DNA of 64,000 bases from Lysobacteraceae bacterium. Lineage in GTDB: Bacteria; Pseudomonadota; Gammaproteobacteria; Xanthomonadales; Xanthomonadaceae. Each line of letters opens with the position of its first letter. Position 1 is the first letter of the stretch. The stretch covers positions 1 to 64,000 of the forward strand of contig JAJTGG010000002.1 of assembly GCA_021299355.1 (NCBI GenBank). The letters are read 5' to 3'. Below the pieces are notes generated by a model. That model had not been told where the DNA came from. It did not search any database and saw only the letters and a list, made by a program, of their open reading frames with translations. The translations under genes and the position numbers were made by a program. Of the stretch, positions 27,526 to 38,925 are shown piece by piece.

Positions 27526-28448
27526 CACCTGTCCACCGGTCGGGTCAGACGAAGATAGTGACCGGCGGCGAGACGAGCTCCGAAAACTCCAAGCAAGGTA
27601 GCCGCCGCCAGCACTACCGGCGGCAGAAAGAGCGGTAACGGCGTAAAGGCAAAGTCACTGCCATAACTTCGAATCAGGCCCAGAATTTCGGGGCTGATGG
27701 CAAAAGCCGCCGCCGCCAAAATGCCGAGCGCCAGCGCACCGGCCAGAAACCCGAGCAGACCGCCGGCATACAGGAGCGGCCGGCGGATATAGGCATCACC
27801 GGCACCGAGCTGCTGCATCACCACGATTTCCTGTTCGCGCGTGGCGATATCCAAACGGATGTTGTTGGCGACCGCCAACACGGCACCGCTGACGAACAGC
27901 ACGGTCAGCAGCAGCAGCAAACGCTGGCCGAAGGCCAACCAGGCATTGAGGCGGTTTTGCCAGATGCCATCATACTGCACGTACTCGGCTTCCGGAAGCG
28001 CCTGCAGTCGGCTCAACAGCGCTGTTTCATCATCGCGTGGCGTCACGATCATCACCGCCGGCAGCGGATTTTCGCCGAGCACTGCCACGGCTTTGGCCAA
28101 GGCACTGCTGTCCTTGAAATCGGCCAAGCCCTGTTCCGGTGTTTTCACGGTGACGGCAGCGACATCGGCATTGCCTTGGAAGCTTCCGGCAATGGCTTTG
28201 GCCTGCGTGACGCTGACCGCCGGCTGGAAGAAAACCTGGATGGCGCGCGAGGTCTGCACCTGCGATGCCAATTGATTCATCTGCAGCATCGACCAGGCCA
28301 AGGCCAGCGGCAGGGCCAGCGCGATGGCCATCACCGCCAGCGACAGCACACTGGAGAACGGTCGGCGCAGAAGCCGCGCGAAACTGCCGCGGAATGCGGC
28401 GGCATGCTGTGCCCGCCAGGCAGCGAAGGCGCTGTAGGAATTACTCAT
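27525..28448 (-). CDS. ftsX: Cell division protein FtsX
   Basis: MacB-like 4-TM permease; AVTVKTPEQGLADFKDSSALAKAV; ATREQEIVVMQQLGAGDAYIRRPLLYAGGLLGFLAG; downstream of ftsE with 8-nt overlap. Confidence 0.93.
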   Translation of the reverse strand: MSNSYSAFAAWRAQHAAAFRGSFARLLRRPFSSVLSLAVMAIALALPLALAWSMLQMNQLASQVQTSRAIQVFFQPAVSVTQAKAIAGSFQGNADVAAVTVKTPEQGLADFKDSSALAKAVAVLGENPLPAVMIVTPRDDETALLSRLQALPEAEYVQYDGIWQNRLNAWLAFGQRLLLLLTVLFVSGAVLAVANNIRLDIATREQEIVVMQQLGAGDAYIRRPLLYAGGLLGFLAGALALGILAAAAFAISPEILGLIRSYGSDFAFTPLPLFLPPVVLAAATLLGVFGARLAAGHYLRLTRPVDR

Positions 28449-29133
28449 CGGCCAACTCCTCCGGCGAGATGTCATCCATCAGGCGGCCCTTGTCGATGAC
28501 CAGCACGCGCTTTTTCATGCGTTTGACCAGCGCCAGGTCATGACTTGCGATGACCACCGCTGTACCTTGTGCACACATTCCGACCAGCTGCTGCATGATG
28601 TCGGCGGCCAGGCCCGGATCGAGATTGCCGGTCGGCTCATCGGCCAACAGCAGGGTCGGCCGGGTCACCATGGCACGCGCGATGCCGACCCGCTGCTGCT
28701 CGCCGGTAGAGATGTCGGTGGAACGGTGGCCGGCACGCCCGGCAAGACCCAGGCTCTGCAGCGTCTGGTGCACGCGCTGACGGATGAGCGCGGGCGACAT
28801 GCCGGCAATCTGCAACGGCAAGGCGACATTGTCGAACACGGTGCGGTCCAGCAGCAGACAGTGATCCTGATGCACCAGGCCGAGGCGGCGGCGGTGCAGG
28901 GCGGCCTTGCCGCCGCGCAGATCGGCGAGATTGCGGCCGTCGAACCAGACTACGCCGGCACTCGGACGCTCGGACAGATGTGCCAGCTTGAGCAGCGTGC
29001 TTTTGCCGGCACCGGAATGTCCGGTGATGAATAGCATTTCGCCGGCCTGAACGGAAAAACTCAGGTCATTCAGGGCGAGATGGCCACCCGGATATTTTTT
29101 GCTGACGCCGTCGAAGCGCAGAAGTGTCATCAC
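28441..29133 (-). CDS. ftsE: Cell division ATP-binding protein FtsE
   Basis: [46 protein letters not shown]. Confidence 0.96.
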   Translation of the reverse strand: MMTLLRFDGVSKKYPGGHLALNDLSFSVQAGEMLFITGHSGAGKSTLLKLAHLSERPSAGVVWFDGRNLADLRGGKAALHRRRLGLVHQDHCLLLDRTVFDNVALPLQIAGMSPALIRQRVHQTLQSLGLAGRAGHRSTDISTGEQQRVGIARAMVTRPTLLLADEPTGNLDPGLAADIMQQLVGMCAQGTAVVIASHDLALVKRMKKRVLVIDKGRLMDDISPEELADE

Positions 29134-29170
29134 ACGCCTTCTTTGAGGATACCCCGCTTAGTGTGCCGTA

Positions 29171-30741
29171 TTACGGCTTCGGCGAGGAGGGGGTGAACCA
29201 AGATTTTATACGCGACAGAACAGACGGCTTGGCGGCCGGTGCTGTGACGAAAGACGAATGCATCTGGGCACGCGCTCCGGCATCCGCGGGCTTCCGGCGG
29301 CGGCGCGGTTTGCGCGCGGCGTCGCTGGCTGAGGCGGAAGCCGCTTCAACCGGCTTGTCGGCGGCCGGACGCTCGCTGCGCGGCTTGTCCGAACGGGGAC
29401 GGTCCGAGCGCGGTCGGTCGCTGCGCGGCTTGTCGCCGCGCGGACCACCCGAGGATCGTCCGGATTTCGGGCCACCGCGTTTGTCGGCCGGGGCATTGGC
29501 ACGCACTTCGTTGAATATGTCGGCGATGCTTTCGCCGCTCGCGGCCTTCGGCAAGGGCTGGCGCGGAATGGCGACCAACAGTTCCGAGGTGACCGGCGCG
29601 GTCGGAATTTTCTGTTCGATGTAGCTTTCGATTTCCGGCAGGCCCTGGGCATACAGTTCGCAGGCAAAGCTGATGGCGTCACCCTCGGCGCCGAGGCGGG
29701 CGGTCCGGCCGATACGGTGCACGTAATCGGCGGCATCGAAGGGCAGGTCGAAGTTATAGACATGGCTGACGCCGTCGATGTGCAGGCCGCGGGCGGCGAC
29801 ATCGGTAGCGACCAGGATTTCAAGTTCGCCGCGCTGGAACTTGGCCAGCAGCGATTGGCGCTTCTTCTGCGGCACATCGCCGGACAGCACGCCGACGCGG
29901 TAATGGGCTTTTTCCAAAGCGCGCGCAACGCGTTCGACCCAAACCTTGGTGTTGACGAACACCATGCTGCGGCCGCCTTCGACGCGCGACAGCAGGCTGA
30001 TCAGCAGCGGAAGTTTTTCTTCCATGGCCGGAAAATACAGAAGCTGGCGTACGCGCGCGGCGGTCACCGTTTCGGTTTCCACCGACAGCTTCTCCGGATC
30101 GTTCATGTGTTCGTACGCGAGTTCGAGCACGCGGTGGCTGAGCGTGGCCGAGAACAGCAGGGTCTGGCGCTCTTCGCGGATCGGCAGTTTGCGCAGCAGG
30201 TAGCGCAGATCCTTGATGAAGCCGAGGTCGAACATGCGGTCGGCCTCGTCGAGGATGCAGACTTCGCAGGCATGCAGCGAGACCACGCCCTGCTTGACGT
30301 AATCGATCAGGCGGCCGGGCGTGGCGATGATGATGTCGGAGCCCTGCTCGAGCATGACCTTCTGTTTGTCGTAATCGACGCCACCGTAAACCAGCGCAAA
30401 TTTCAGGCCGAGGCGGGCGCCGAACTGCTCGGCATCCTTGGCGATCTGGATGGCCAGCTCGCGGGTCGGGGCCAGAATCATCGCGCGCGGATCGGCGGCG
30501 CGGCGGTTGGCCAGGGCCGGTTTGGTCAGCAGGCGGTTCATGCAGGCGATCAGGAAGGCCAGAGTTTTACCGGTGCCGGTCTGCGCCTGGCCGGCCACGT
30601 CACGGCCACTGAGGGCGAAAGGTAGGGTCATGGCCTGAATCGGCGTGCAACGGGAGAAGCCGGCCTGTTCCAGGCCATCGAGTAATGCGGGGGTGATGTC
30701 GAAATTGGAAAAGGCTATATCGGTCAGTGCTTTATCAGTCA
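29171..30741 (-). CDS. rhlB: DEAD-box RNA helicase RhlB with long basic C-terminal tail
   Basis: [38 protein letters not shown]; opposite orientation to trxA-rho as in Xanthomonads. Start assumed at [14 protein letters not shown]. Confidence 0.93.
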
Positions 30742-30902
30742 TTTTTGGGTTTCCGCAGCGGTCTTGCCGCTTGCATTGCGCCCCCGGACGGCGCAAACTG
30801 CGCTATGAGAATTCGGGCGATTGGGATTGTATTTGCGATGTGCACCCCTATTCTACCCTAAAGCCCGTGCCGACACGGCCAACCCCTGCAAGGAGCCCTT
30901 CT

Positions 30903-31229
30903 GTGAGCGATAAAGTCCACCATGTAACCGACGCCAGTTTCGATGCCGACGTCCTGAAATCATCCACCCCGGTGTTGGTGGACTTCTGGGCCGAATGGTG
31001 CGGTCCGTGCAAGATGATCGGCCCGCTGGTCGATGACATCGCCGACAGCCACGCCGGCAAAGTGAAAGTGGTCAAGATCAACATCGACAACAACCCCGGC
31101 ACCCCGCGCCAGTTCGCCGTGCGCGGCATTCCGACCCTGATGCTGTTCAAGGATGGCAAGGTTCAGGCCACCCAGGTCGGCGCCGTGGGCAAGGTCCAGC
31201 TCGCCGCTTTCGTGGACAGCAACATCTGA
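30903..31229 (+). CDS. trxA: Thioredoxin
   Basis: [37 protein letters not shown] start at 30903 ([10 protein letters not shown]); the 30645 start is an upstream read-through. Confidence 0.96.
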   Translation: MSDKVHHVTDASFDADVLKSSTPVLVDFWAEWCGPCKMIGPLVDDIADSHAGKVKVVKINIDNNPGTPRQFAVRGIPTLMLFKDGKVQATQVGAVGKVQLAAFVDSNI

Positions 31230-31372
31230 TTTCCGCACCTGGCCGGCGGCATCTGCCGCCGGTCGCTTGCCCTCGACGGGCAACAATGCTAATTTAATGG
31301 CGAACGCGCCACGCGCGGCCTGAATTTCCTCTCTCCCCCTTCTCCCCTGCTCGCACTCGCGAGGACCCCCCT

Positions 31373-33037
31373 GTGTCAGAAAACGAAAACACCTCCGGCG
31401 ACGACGTTGCCAAAAAAACCCGTAAACCCCGCATCACCAAAACCGCCAAGCCCAAGAGCGAAGCTCCGGCCGAGGTCGTGGTGCATGTCGATCCTGCACC
31501 GCCGCAATCGCCGCCGCCTGCGGCCAACGCGCCTGCTGAAGCACCGTCGCACGAGCGCCAGAACGGCGACGGCGACAACGGCGGCGAAGGCCAGGATTTC
31601 CGGCAGAATCGTCACAATAATCCGAACAACAACCGGCGTGACCGCTTCCAGAACCGCAAAGACCGGTTCCAGAACCGCGACCGCCAGCCACGCGCCGAAG
31701 GCGAGGGCAACAACGGCAATTACGAAGAGCGCCCGGCCTACCAGCCCCCGCAGCTGCCACCGGACTTTCCGAGCTATACACTGACCGAACTCAAGCGCAT
31801 GCCGATGCCGAAACTGCTGGAAATGGCCGAGCAGCTCAATCTGCACGAAGGCGTGGCGCGTATGCGCCGCCAGGACGTGACCTTCGCGCTGCTGAAAGTA
31901 CTGACTCGCCATCCGAACGGTGTGGCCGGCGAAGGCGTGCTGGAAATCCTGCCGGACGGTTACGGCTTTCTGCGCTCGGCCGATGCCAGCTATCTGGCCG
32001 GCCCGGACGACGTGTACATCTCGCCCAGCCAGATCCGCCGCTTCAACCTGCGCACCGGCGACGCGATCACCGGCCGCATCCGCAATCCGAAGGACGGCGA
32101 ACGCTATGTAGCGCTGAACGTGCTCGATACCATCAACGGTGAGCCCTTGGAACAGTCCAAGAACAAGGTGCTGTTCGAAAACCTGACGCCACTGTTTCCG
32201 CGCCGTCGTTTTGTGCTCGAGCGCGGCAACGGATCGACAGAAGACATCACCGGCCGCATCATGGATCTGATGGCGCCGCAGGGCAAAGGCCAGCGTGCGC
32301 TGATCGTGTCGCCGCCGAAAGCCGGCAAGACCATGATGATGCAGAATATCGCGCAGGCCATCATCAATAACCATCCGGAAGTGCACCTGATCGTGCTGCT
32401 GATCGACGAGCGTCCGGAAGAGGTCACCGAAATGCAGCGCACCGTGCGCGGCGAAGTGATCAGCTCGACCTTCGATGAACCGGCCGCCCGCCACGTGCAG
32501 GTCGCTGAAATGGTGATCGAACGCGCCAAGCGTCTGGTCGAACATAAAAAAGACGTGGTGATCATGCTCGATTCGATCACCCGGCTGGCGCGCGCCTACA
32601 ACATGGTGGTGCCGAGCTCCGGCAAGGTGCTGTCCGGCGGCGTCGACGCCAATGCCCTGCACCGTCCGAAGCGCTTCTTCGGCGCCGCGCGTAATGTGGA
32701 AGAAGGCGGTTCGCTGACCATCATCGCCACCGCCCTGGTCGACACCGGTTCGAAGATGGACGAAGTGATTTACGAGGAATTCAAAGGCACCGGCAACTCG
32801 GAAGTGCATCTGGACCGCCGCATCGCCGAGAAACGCGTGTTCCCGGCCATCAACATCAACCGCTCGGGCACCCGACGCGAGGACCTGCTGATCGATCCGG
32901 ACATGCTGCAGAAGATCTGGATCCTGCGCAAGCTGTTACATCCGATGGACGAAATGGCGGCGATGGAATTCATGCTCGACAAGATGAAGACCACCAAATC
33001 CAACGACGAATTCTTCAGCGCGATGAAGCGCGGCTAA
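31373..33037 (+). CDS. rho: Transcription termination factor Rho with N-terminal disordered extension
   Basis: [70 protein letters not shown] start. Confidence 0.97.
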   Translation: MSENENTSGDDVAKKTRKPRITKTAKPKSEAPAEVVVHVDPAPPQSPPPAANAPAEAPSHERQNGDGDNGGEGQDFRQNRHNNPNNNRRDRFQNRKDRFQNRDRQPRAEGEGNNGNYEERPAYQPPQLPPDFPSYTLTELKRMPMPKLLEMAEQLNLHEGVARMRRQDVTFALLKVLTRHPNGVAGEGVLEILPDGYGFLRSADASYLAGPDDVYISPSQIRRFNLRTGDAITGRIRNPKDGERYVALNVLDTINGEPLEQSKNKVLFENLTPLFPRRRFVLERGNGSTEDITGRIMDLMAPQGKGQRALIVSPPKAGKTMMMQNIAQAIINNHPEVHLIVLLIDERPEEVTEMQRTVRGEVISSTFDEPAARHVQVAEMVIERAKRLVEHKKDVVIMLDSITRLARAYNMVVPSSGKVLSGGVDANALHRPKRFFGAARNVEEGGSLTIIATALVDTGSKMDEVIYEEFKGTGNSEVHLDRRIAEKRVFPAININRSGTRREDLLIDPDMLQKIWILRKLLHPMDEMAAMEFMLDKMKTTKSNDEFFSAMKRG

Positions 33038-33058
33038 TCCGATTACCCTAGAGCGACC

Positions 33059-33607
33059 ATGAACGATTCCAGTGCACCGCAATTGAACCCTCTGCAAAAA
33101 CTTATTTTCAGTTCACGCTGGCTGCAGCTGCCGCTGTATCTCGGCCTGATTGTGGCTCAGGGCGTTTATGTCGTCCTGTTCATGAAAGAGCTGTGGCACC
33201 TGATTTCACACGCCACCTCGCTGAGCGAGCAGTTGATCATGCTGGCCGTTCTTGGCTTGATCGACGTAGTGATGATTTCCAACCTGCTGGTAATGGTCAT
33301 CGTCGGCGGCTATGAAACCTTCGTGTCGCGTTTGAATCTGCAAAGCCATCCGGACCAGCCGGAATGGCTCAGCCACGTCAACGCCAGTGTGCTGAAAGTG
33401 AAACTGGCCATGGCCATCATCGGCATCAGTTCAATCCACCTGCTGAAGACCTTCATCGATATCGGAACGCTCGGCAGTGAAGGTTCGCGCTACACCGAAA
33501 CCGGCGTGATGTGGCAGACCATCATTCATACCATCTTCATTATCTCTGCCATCGGCATCGCCTACACCGACAAGTTGATGGGCACGGCTATCGTCAAAAA
33601 ACACTGA
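33059..33607 (+). CDS. YqhA family (UPF0114) membrane protein
   Basis: [25 protein letters not shown]...[21 protein letters not shown]...[21 protein letters not shown]. Confidence 0.9.
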   Translation: MNDSSAPQLNPLQKLIFSSRWLQLPLYLGLIVAQGVYVVLFMKELWHLISHATSLSEQLIMLAVLGLIDVVMISNLLVMVIVGGYETFVSRLNLQSHPDQPEWLSHVNASVLKVKLAMAIIGISSIHLLKTFIDIGTLGSEGSRYTETGVMWQTIIHTIFIISAIGIAYTDKLMGTAIVKKH

Positions 33608-33685
33608 GCTCCGCCCGCATTCCAGTCTAGCAGAGCATTTATACTCTACTAAAGTCGCCGCAGTGTGGCGAAATATTGGATTTCC

Positions 33686-35479
33686 ATGCATGACTCCGGC
33701 TTGATTGATGCACTATGGTTTCTGCTGGCTTCGGTGCTGGCAGTTCCGCTGTTCCGCCGCTTCGGCCTGAGCGCGGTGTTGGGTTATCTCTTCGTCGGCC
33801 TGCTGCTCGGGCCTTACGGATTCGCGGTCATCAGCGATCCGGAGAGTACCCTGGCCATTTCCGAGCTGGGCGTGGTCATGATGCTTTTCGTGATCGGATT
33901 GGAGTTGTCACCGCCGCGCCTGTGGCAGATGCGGCACCGTATCTTCGTAGCCGGCGGCATCCAGGTGCTGCTCAGTGCTGCCCTGCTGTATGCCGTGTTG
34001 CTGGCCTTCGGGCTGTCCTGGCAGAGCGCTGTCATCGTGGCTTTGGCACTGGCGCTGTCATCGACCGCGGTCGTCTTGCAGCTGTTGGCCGAGCGCAAGC
34101 AGCTGAACTCGGCACACGGCAAAGCCGCATTCGGCATTCTGCTGTTCCAGGACATCGCAGCCATCCCGCTGCTGGCCGCCATTCCCTTGCTCGGTCATGC
34201 CCAGTCCAAGTCCGAACACTTCACCGGCGGCATGGCTTTAACCGCAATTCTCGTGCTGTTGCTGATGATTCTGTTAGGCCGGCATGTCATGCGCTATCTG
34301 TTCCGTGCCGTCGCCTGGACGCAGATGCGCGAGATCTTCACCGCTATGGCCTTGTTGTTGGTCATCGGCACCGGATGGATCATGCATTCGGTCGGTCTAT
34401 CGATGGGCTTGGGAGCGTTCGTGGCCGGCGTACTGATGGCCGATTCGGAATTCCGCCATGAAATCGAAGCCCAGGTGGAACCCTTCAAAGGCCTTCTGCT
34501 CGGGCTGTTCTTCATTTCGGTCGGCATGACCGTGAATCTGACGACCGTTGCATCCAGCCCGCTTCTTATCGCCGCAGGCGTTCTGTTTTTGATGGCGATC
34601 AAGGCCGGTGTGCTGCTGATGGTCGGCAAATGGCAGAGCCGCATCGGCTTCCGCGAGTCCGCACTGCTGGCCGCGACTATGGCGATGGGCGGTGAATTCG
34701 CTTTCGTGGTGTTTGCCGACTCCGTGCGTTTCGGCTTGATTGATGCTCTGCTGCGCGACCGCCTTGTCGCCGTCGTCGGCATCAGCATGGCTTTGACTCC
34801 GCTGCTGCTCATGGCGATGCAGGCCTATTTCAAGCGGCATCCTGTCGAAACCACAGCACCGGTTTACGACAGCATCGAGGACGGCCATCCACGCGTAGTC
34901 ATTGCCGGCTTCGGACGGATGGGCCAGATCGTCGGCCGCATGCTCGGCGCCCGCAAGATTCCGTTCATCGCGCTTGAAAACAGTGTCGACCAGGTGGCGC
35001 TATCGCGCAAATTCGGCAGCATGATCTACTTCGGCGACCCGACCCGTCTGGAGGTGCTGCAGTCGGCACACATCGCCAGTGCTGAAATGCTCATCATCAC
35101 CGCCGATGATCCGGAAACCAATCTTAAAATCGCACGATTGGCGAAACGGCATTATCCCAAGCTGCGCATCATCGCGCGCGCGCGCAACCGCCAGCATGCC
35201 TTCCGCCTGATGGACATGGGCGTCGCGGCCATCCGTGAAACCCTGCATTCCAGCGTTGAAATCGGCAAGATGGCCTTCATCGGGCTGGGTATCCGCCACG
35301 AGCGCGCCGAGGAATACGCCCGGCTTTTCCTCGAGCACGACGAGCACATCCTGGCCGAGCAGTATCTGGTCCATGACAACGAGGCCGCGCTGCTCGCCAG
35401 TGCCGAAGAGGCCTACCGCGAACTGGAAGCCTTGTTCGATGCCGACCGCCTTGATCGGCCGGACGGCGATCAACCCTGA
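33686..35479 (+). CDS. CPA2 family cation/proton antiporter with TrkA-N domain (KefB/KefC-like)
   Basis: LGYLFVGLLLGPYGFAVI; LALSSTAVVLQLLAERKQLNS; GRMGQIVGRMLGARKIPFIALENS. Start assumed at MHDSGLIDAL. Confidence 0.9.
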   Translation: MHDSGLIDALWFLLASVLAVPLFRRFGLSAVLGYLFVGLLLGPYGFAVISDPESTLAISELGVVMMLFVIGLELSPPRLWQMRHRIFVAGGIQVLLSAALLYAVLLAFGLSWQSAVIVALALALSSTAVVLQLLAERKQLNSAHGKAAFGILLFQDIAAIPLLAAIPLLGHAQSKSEHFTGGMALTAILVLLLMILLGRHVMRYLFRAVAWTQMREIFTAMALLLVIGTGWIMHSVGLSMGLGAFVAGVLMADSEFRHEIEAQVEPFKGLLLGLFFISVGMTVNLTTVASSPLLIAAGVLFLMAIKAGVLLMVGKWQSRIGFRESALLAATMAMGGEFAFVVFADSVRFGLIDALLRDRLVAVVGISMALTPLLLMAMQAYFKRHPVETTAPVYDSIEDGHPRVVIAGFGRMGQIVGRMLGARKIPFIALENSVDQVALSRKFGSMIYFGDPTRLEVLQSAHIASAEMLIITADDPETNLKIARLAKRHYPKLRIIARARNRQHAFRLMDMGVAAIRETLHSSVEIGKMAFIGLGIRHERAEEYARLFLEHDEHILAEQYLVHDNEAALLASAEEAYRELEALFDADRLDRPDGDQP

Positions 35480-38400
35480 TCTTTCTTGATCAGCAGACTG
35501 GCGATATCGACCCGCTCGGGCCGGTCCTGTAACAGATTGGCGGTTTCCGAAAAACCGCCCATGACCGCGAAATCATAGGCGCTGCGCCCGAGGTTGTCGC
35601 GCAGCTGACGGTCGGCGCCGGCACGCAGCAGGCGGCCGGCCAACTGGCTGTAGCCGCGTGCAGCGGCATGATGCAGGGGCGTGAATCCGCGCGCATCGAG
35701 GGCGTCGATTGCCGGCGTTTCCTGCAGTAGGCGTTCAAGCGCCGACAGCACCAGCCCTTCCTTGAGCGTCTGCAATTTCTGCAGGCTGGCGCCGCAGAGC
35801 AAGTGTAGCGCCGTCTGGCCGTGCTTGTCTGCGCCATCCGTGGGCGTGCCGGCACGCAAAAGGCTGTCGATTAACAGCACGGAATCCAGTTTCGCTTTCT
35901 CCGAAACCAGAAAACCCGACGCGGCATGCAGGGCGGTCTGCGACTGCGCATCCCGTGCCTGAACATCGGCGCCGTATTCCAGCAGCATCGCCGTATGTTC
36001 CGTGCTGCCGAGTGCGCTGGCCAGATGCAGAGGCGGAAAGCCGGCAACCGTCTGGTTGACATCCACGCCGGCGAAAAGCAGCTCCTGCAACACCTCCGTA
36101 TGGGCCTGGCTGAGCGCGGCCCAGAGCGCATTGACGCCGCTGGCGGCGGCAATTCCGGCATCCGCGCCATGTGTCAGCAGAAGACGTACCATCGCGGTCT
36201 GTCCCTGACCACAGGCATGGATCAGCGCCGTTGATCTTTTACTGTCGAAGGCATTCACCGGCAATCCGAGTTCGAGCAGGCGCTTGACCGCATCGGCATC
36301 GCCGGCCAGCACCGCCGCCGGAACATCCTGGCCGCACAAACGCCGACCGGGCAGATGCCAGTTCGGCCAGGACAGCCAGGCTACTGATGTGGTATTACCA
36401 TTCAGAAGCGCCACGCCAAGCGCGCTTTGCCCATCACGGGCGCGTCGTTCGGGATCCGCGCCGGCGAGAATCAACGGTTTCAGCATGCCATCACGGCCCA
36501 GATGGGCGGCGTGATGCACTGCCGTGTACCCTGCGGCATCGGATGCATTGGCATCACATCCGCGGGCCAAAAGCTCATCCACGACGCGTTGCCAGCCCAA
36601 GCGCACCGCCAAAACCAGTGGCGATGCGCCGGCCACTACGCCGAACGGATCTGCGCCCTGCTGCAGCAACTGCAGGGCAGTCTGTTCATCGGCACGACGA
36701 TGGAAATCATTGCGCAGACAGCATTCCAGATAGGCGGCCAATGTGCCCGAACCGCTGATCGGCACCGGCATGGCCATCAGGTAGCCGAGCAATCCGGCTA
36801 GATTCTGCGTACCTGCCATCAGCCGCCGGTAAACACTGCGGCCCTGGGCATCGCTGCCGAACACATTGGCGCCGCGCCCGAGCAGCCAAGAGACGATTTC
36901 CCGCCGGTCCTGCTGGCAGAAGGACAGCAGCATTTCAGCCAGTTCGCTGCCCACCGGTTGCAGGCCGGCAGCGAGAAGATCATCTGCGGCGGCGGTATCG
37001 CCCGAACCGAGCACGGCGAACAACTGTTGACCGCCACTGCTGCGGCGCTCAGGCAAGGGGGCTTCATTGAGATGTTCCGGCAGGGCGTAAGCCGGATCGA
37101 TGCAGGCCACAGCCGACCAACGCCCGCCGGCCAAGGCATGGGCGAGCGCGCTTCGGCCCTGTGCATCCACCGCGGTGCGCGACAGCTTCGGTTGGGCCTG
37201 CAGGCGCTTGAGCACTTCAACCTCGCCGGCCTGTGCCGCCAGCATGAAGGCGCTGATGCCGGCATCATCCTGGGCATTGACCTGCGCGCCGAGCTCCAGA
37301 AGGGCGGACACCACTTCGGTCAGTCCGGCTTGTGCGGCCACCATCAGCGGTGTCATCTGTGCGGCATTGCGCACATCCACCTTGGCTTTGTGTTTGTGCA
37401 ACAGACGGATGCCGATTTCATCATCCTCGGCGCCGGCGGCGGCAATCAACACCGGAACCGCGCCGACCGGTTCGACTTTCGCCTTGCGTTCCAGCATATA
37501 GCGGGCAACCCGCCAATTGGCGGCCTGGCAGGCCAAAGCCAGCGGCGTGAAGCCTTCCTTGTTTATCGCCTCGATACCGGCACCGGCATCCAGCAACAGG
37601 GCGGCCACGGCTGCGTCGGTACTTCGCATGGCATGATGCAGCGGTGTGTTGCCGTCCGAATCGGTGACATCGGTTCGGGCACCGTTGGTCAGCAGCATGG
37701 TGACCGCTTCCGACCGGCCATGCCAGCTGTCGCGGGTGGCGCTGAGCAGAGGATTCAATCCGGCATGGAATGCATTTACATCGACACCCTTGCCGATCAA
37801 AGCACGCATCAGACGCAGATCGCTGAGCGTGCCGGCGATCATCATCAGGCTGCGCTGGTCCTTGGCGCCGGCCGTCGGCAACTGATGCGGATTGGCACCG
37901 GCGTCAAGCGCCTGCAATGCCGCATCGACCTGGCCGTTGTGCACGGCCTGCAACAGGGCGATATCCGGATCGAGCGATGGCGCCGCTGATTTTGCGGAGG
38001 CGGGGACCTCCGCCGCTATGCTTTCACCGGGCGCCACTGTTTTCGGCAGCGGGATGTTGACGGCCACCGCATGCCAAAGCAGCGCGAGCACACCGTAACC
38101 GAGCACCCATAGACTGGAGGCCTGCAGCCAGAATGCCCAACCGGCCCCGGCCAACAGCGCCGGTATGGCCAAGAGCAACAGCACGAAACCGGCCAAGGCC
38201 GAACGCCAGAATGCAAACCGCGGATGGCTGGCCTCGAAGGTGGGCCAGCCCTGCCGGAAGTCCTGCTGCCATTGCGCCCAGTTCGGCCAGATGCGCTGCA
38301 GACCCAGCACCACCACGCCGGCCGCGACCGACAAGGCCAGCGCCGACAGCAGACTCTGGGTCTGCTGCACGGCCTGGATCGGCCAGATCAGCAGCAGGGC

Positions 38401-38562
38401 CAGGCCGCACTGCAAGAGCAGCCAGGCTCCGGCAACATGCGCGATCGATTTCAGCATCGGCAGAAAGCGCCATTGCTTCGGATGTGCGCCGGCTTTCAGC
38501 AGTTCTACCATGACAGTATGAAACACGGCCAGCTTCACGGCCAGCAAAGCGAACTCAACCAT
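35470..38562 (-). CDS. Large membrane-anchored ankyrin-repeat protein (about 1030 aa)
   Basis: N-terminal TM helices (MVEFALLAVKLAVFHTVMVELL...) then a long array of ankyrin repeats (e.g. DGNTPLHHAMRSTDAAVAALLLDAGAGIEAINKEGFTPLALAC). Start ATG 38562; 8-nt overlap with ycgL stop. Confidence 0.88.
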   Translation of the reverse strand: MVEFALLAVKLAVFHTVMVELLKAGAHPKQWRFLPMLKSIAHVAGAWLLLQCGLALLLIWPIQAVQQTQSLLSALALSVAAGVVVLGLQRIWPNWAQWQQDFRQGWPTFEASHPRFAFWRSALAGFVLLLLAIPALLAGAGWAFWLQASSLWVLGYGVLALLWHAVAVNIPLPKTVAPGESIAAEVPASAKSAAPSLDPDIALLQAVHNGQVDAALQALDAGANPHQLPTAGAKDQRSLMMIAGTLSDLRLMRALIGKGVDVNAFHAGLNPLLSATRDSWHGRSEAVTMLLTNGARTDVTDSDGNTPLHHAMRSTDAAVAALLLDAGAGIEAINKEGFTPLALACQAANWRVARYMLERKAKVEPVGAVPVLIAAAGAEDDEIGIRLLHKHKAKVDVRNAAQMTPLMVAAQAGLTEVVSALLELGAQVNAQDDAGISAFMLAAQAGEVEVLKRLQAQPKLSRTAVDAQGRSALAHALAGGRWSAVACIDPAYALPEHLNEAPLPERRSSGGQQLFAVLGSGDTAAADDLLAAGLQPVGSELAEMLLSFCQQDRREIVSWLLGRGANVFGSDAQGRSVYRRLMAGTQNLAGLLGYLMAMPVPISGSGTLAAYLECCLRNDFHRRADEQTALQLLQQGADPFGVVAGASPLVLAVRLGWQRVVDELLARGCDANASDAAGYTAVHHAAHLGRDGMLKPLILAGADPERRARDGQSALGVALLNGNTTSVAWLSWPNWHLPGRRLCGQDVPAAVLAGDADAVKRLLELGLPVNAFDSKRSTALIHACGQGQTAMVRLLLTHGADAGIAAASGVNALWAALSQAHTEVLQELLFAGVDVNQTVAGFPPLHLASALGSTEHTAMLLEYGADVQARDAQSQTALHAASGFLVSEKAKLDSVLLIDSLLRAGTPTDGADKHGQTALHLLCGASLQKLQTLKEGLVLSALERLLQETPAIDALDARGFTPLHHAAARGYSQLAGRLLRAGADRQLRDNLGRSAYDFAVMGGFSETANLLQDRPERVDIASLLIKKDQG

Positions 38563-38824
38563 CGCCGACGCCCCCGGCAACCAAGGGATCCAATACGCTT
38601 GGCGGAAACTGCAGGTGGAATCCCTGCGCATCGAGGTTGGCCCGCAGCACGGCGGCATCAACGCGCGGAAGGCGCTTTTCTGGCGCAAGTTCGAACTCGA
38701 GCACGAACTGCCAGGGCTGCAAAGGCGCGGCGATGGTTTCGGGCAGGGATGCGAAAGCGTCGGCTTTCGGCAAATACAGGTAGGTATCCGGTTTGCGCAG
38801 TGATTTGTAGACGAAAACGGGCAT
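38555..38824 (-). CDS. ycgL: YcgL domain protein
   Basis: MPVFVYKSLRKPDTYLYLPKADAFASLPETI...LRANLDAQGFHLQFPPS. Confidence 0.88.
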   Translation of the reverse strand: MPVFVYKSLRKPDTYLYLPKADAFASLPETIAAPLQPWQFVLEFELAPEKRLPRVDAAVLRANLDAQGFHLQFPPSVLDPLVAGGVGDG

Positions 38825-38925
38825 ACGCGGTCCAAGGCCTTTGTCTCATTGTCCTCTACAACGCGCTTTCAGGAAAGCCTTTTATTATTTGGTACGCTAT
38901 GGGAGTTTTCATCAAGGAATGCCAC

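Noticed and set aside
29717-30625. 302-aa + strand ORF
   Set aside because: Antisense to rhlB.
30645-30902. N-terminal extension of the thioredoxin ORF
   Set aside because: Runs antisense into rhlB; a normal-length TrxA starts at GTG 30903.
31376-32809. 477-aa minus strand ORF
   Set aside because: Antisense to rho; mirror ORF.
36000-38500. Repetitive look of the DNA as a CRISPR or satellite array
   Set aside because: Periodicity comes from diverged ankyrin codons; no conserved repeats with spacers.
38224-38925. N-terminal part of the 1013-aa + strand ORF
   Set aside because: Overlaps ycgL and the ankyrin gene; the peptidase has a signal peptide starting at 38926.
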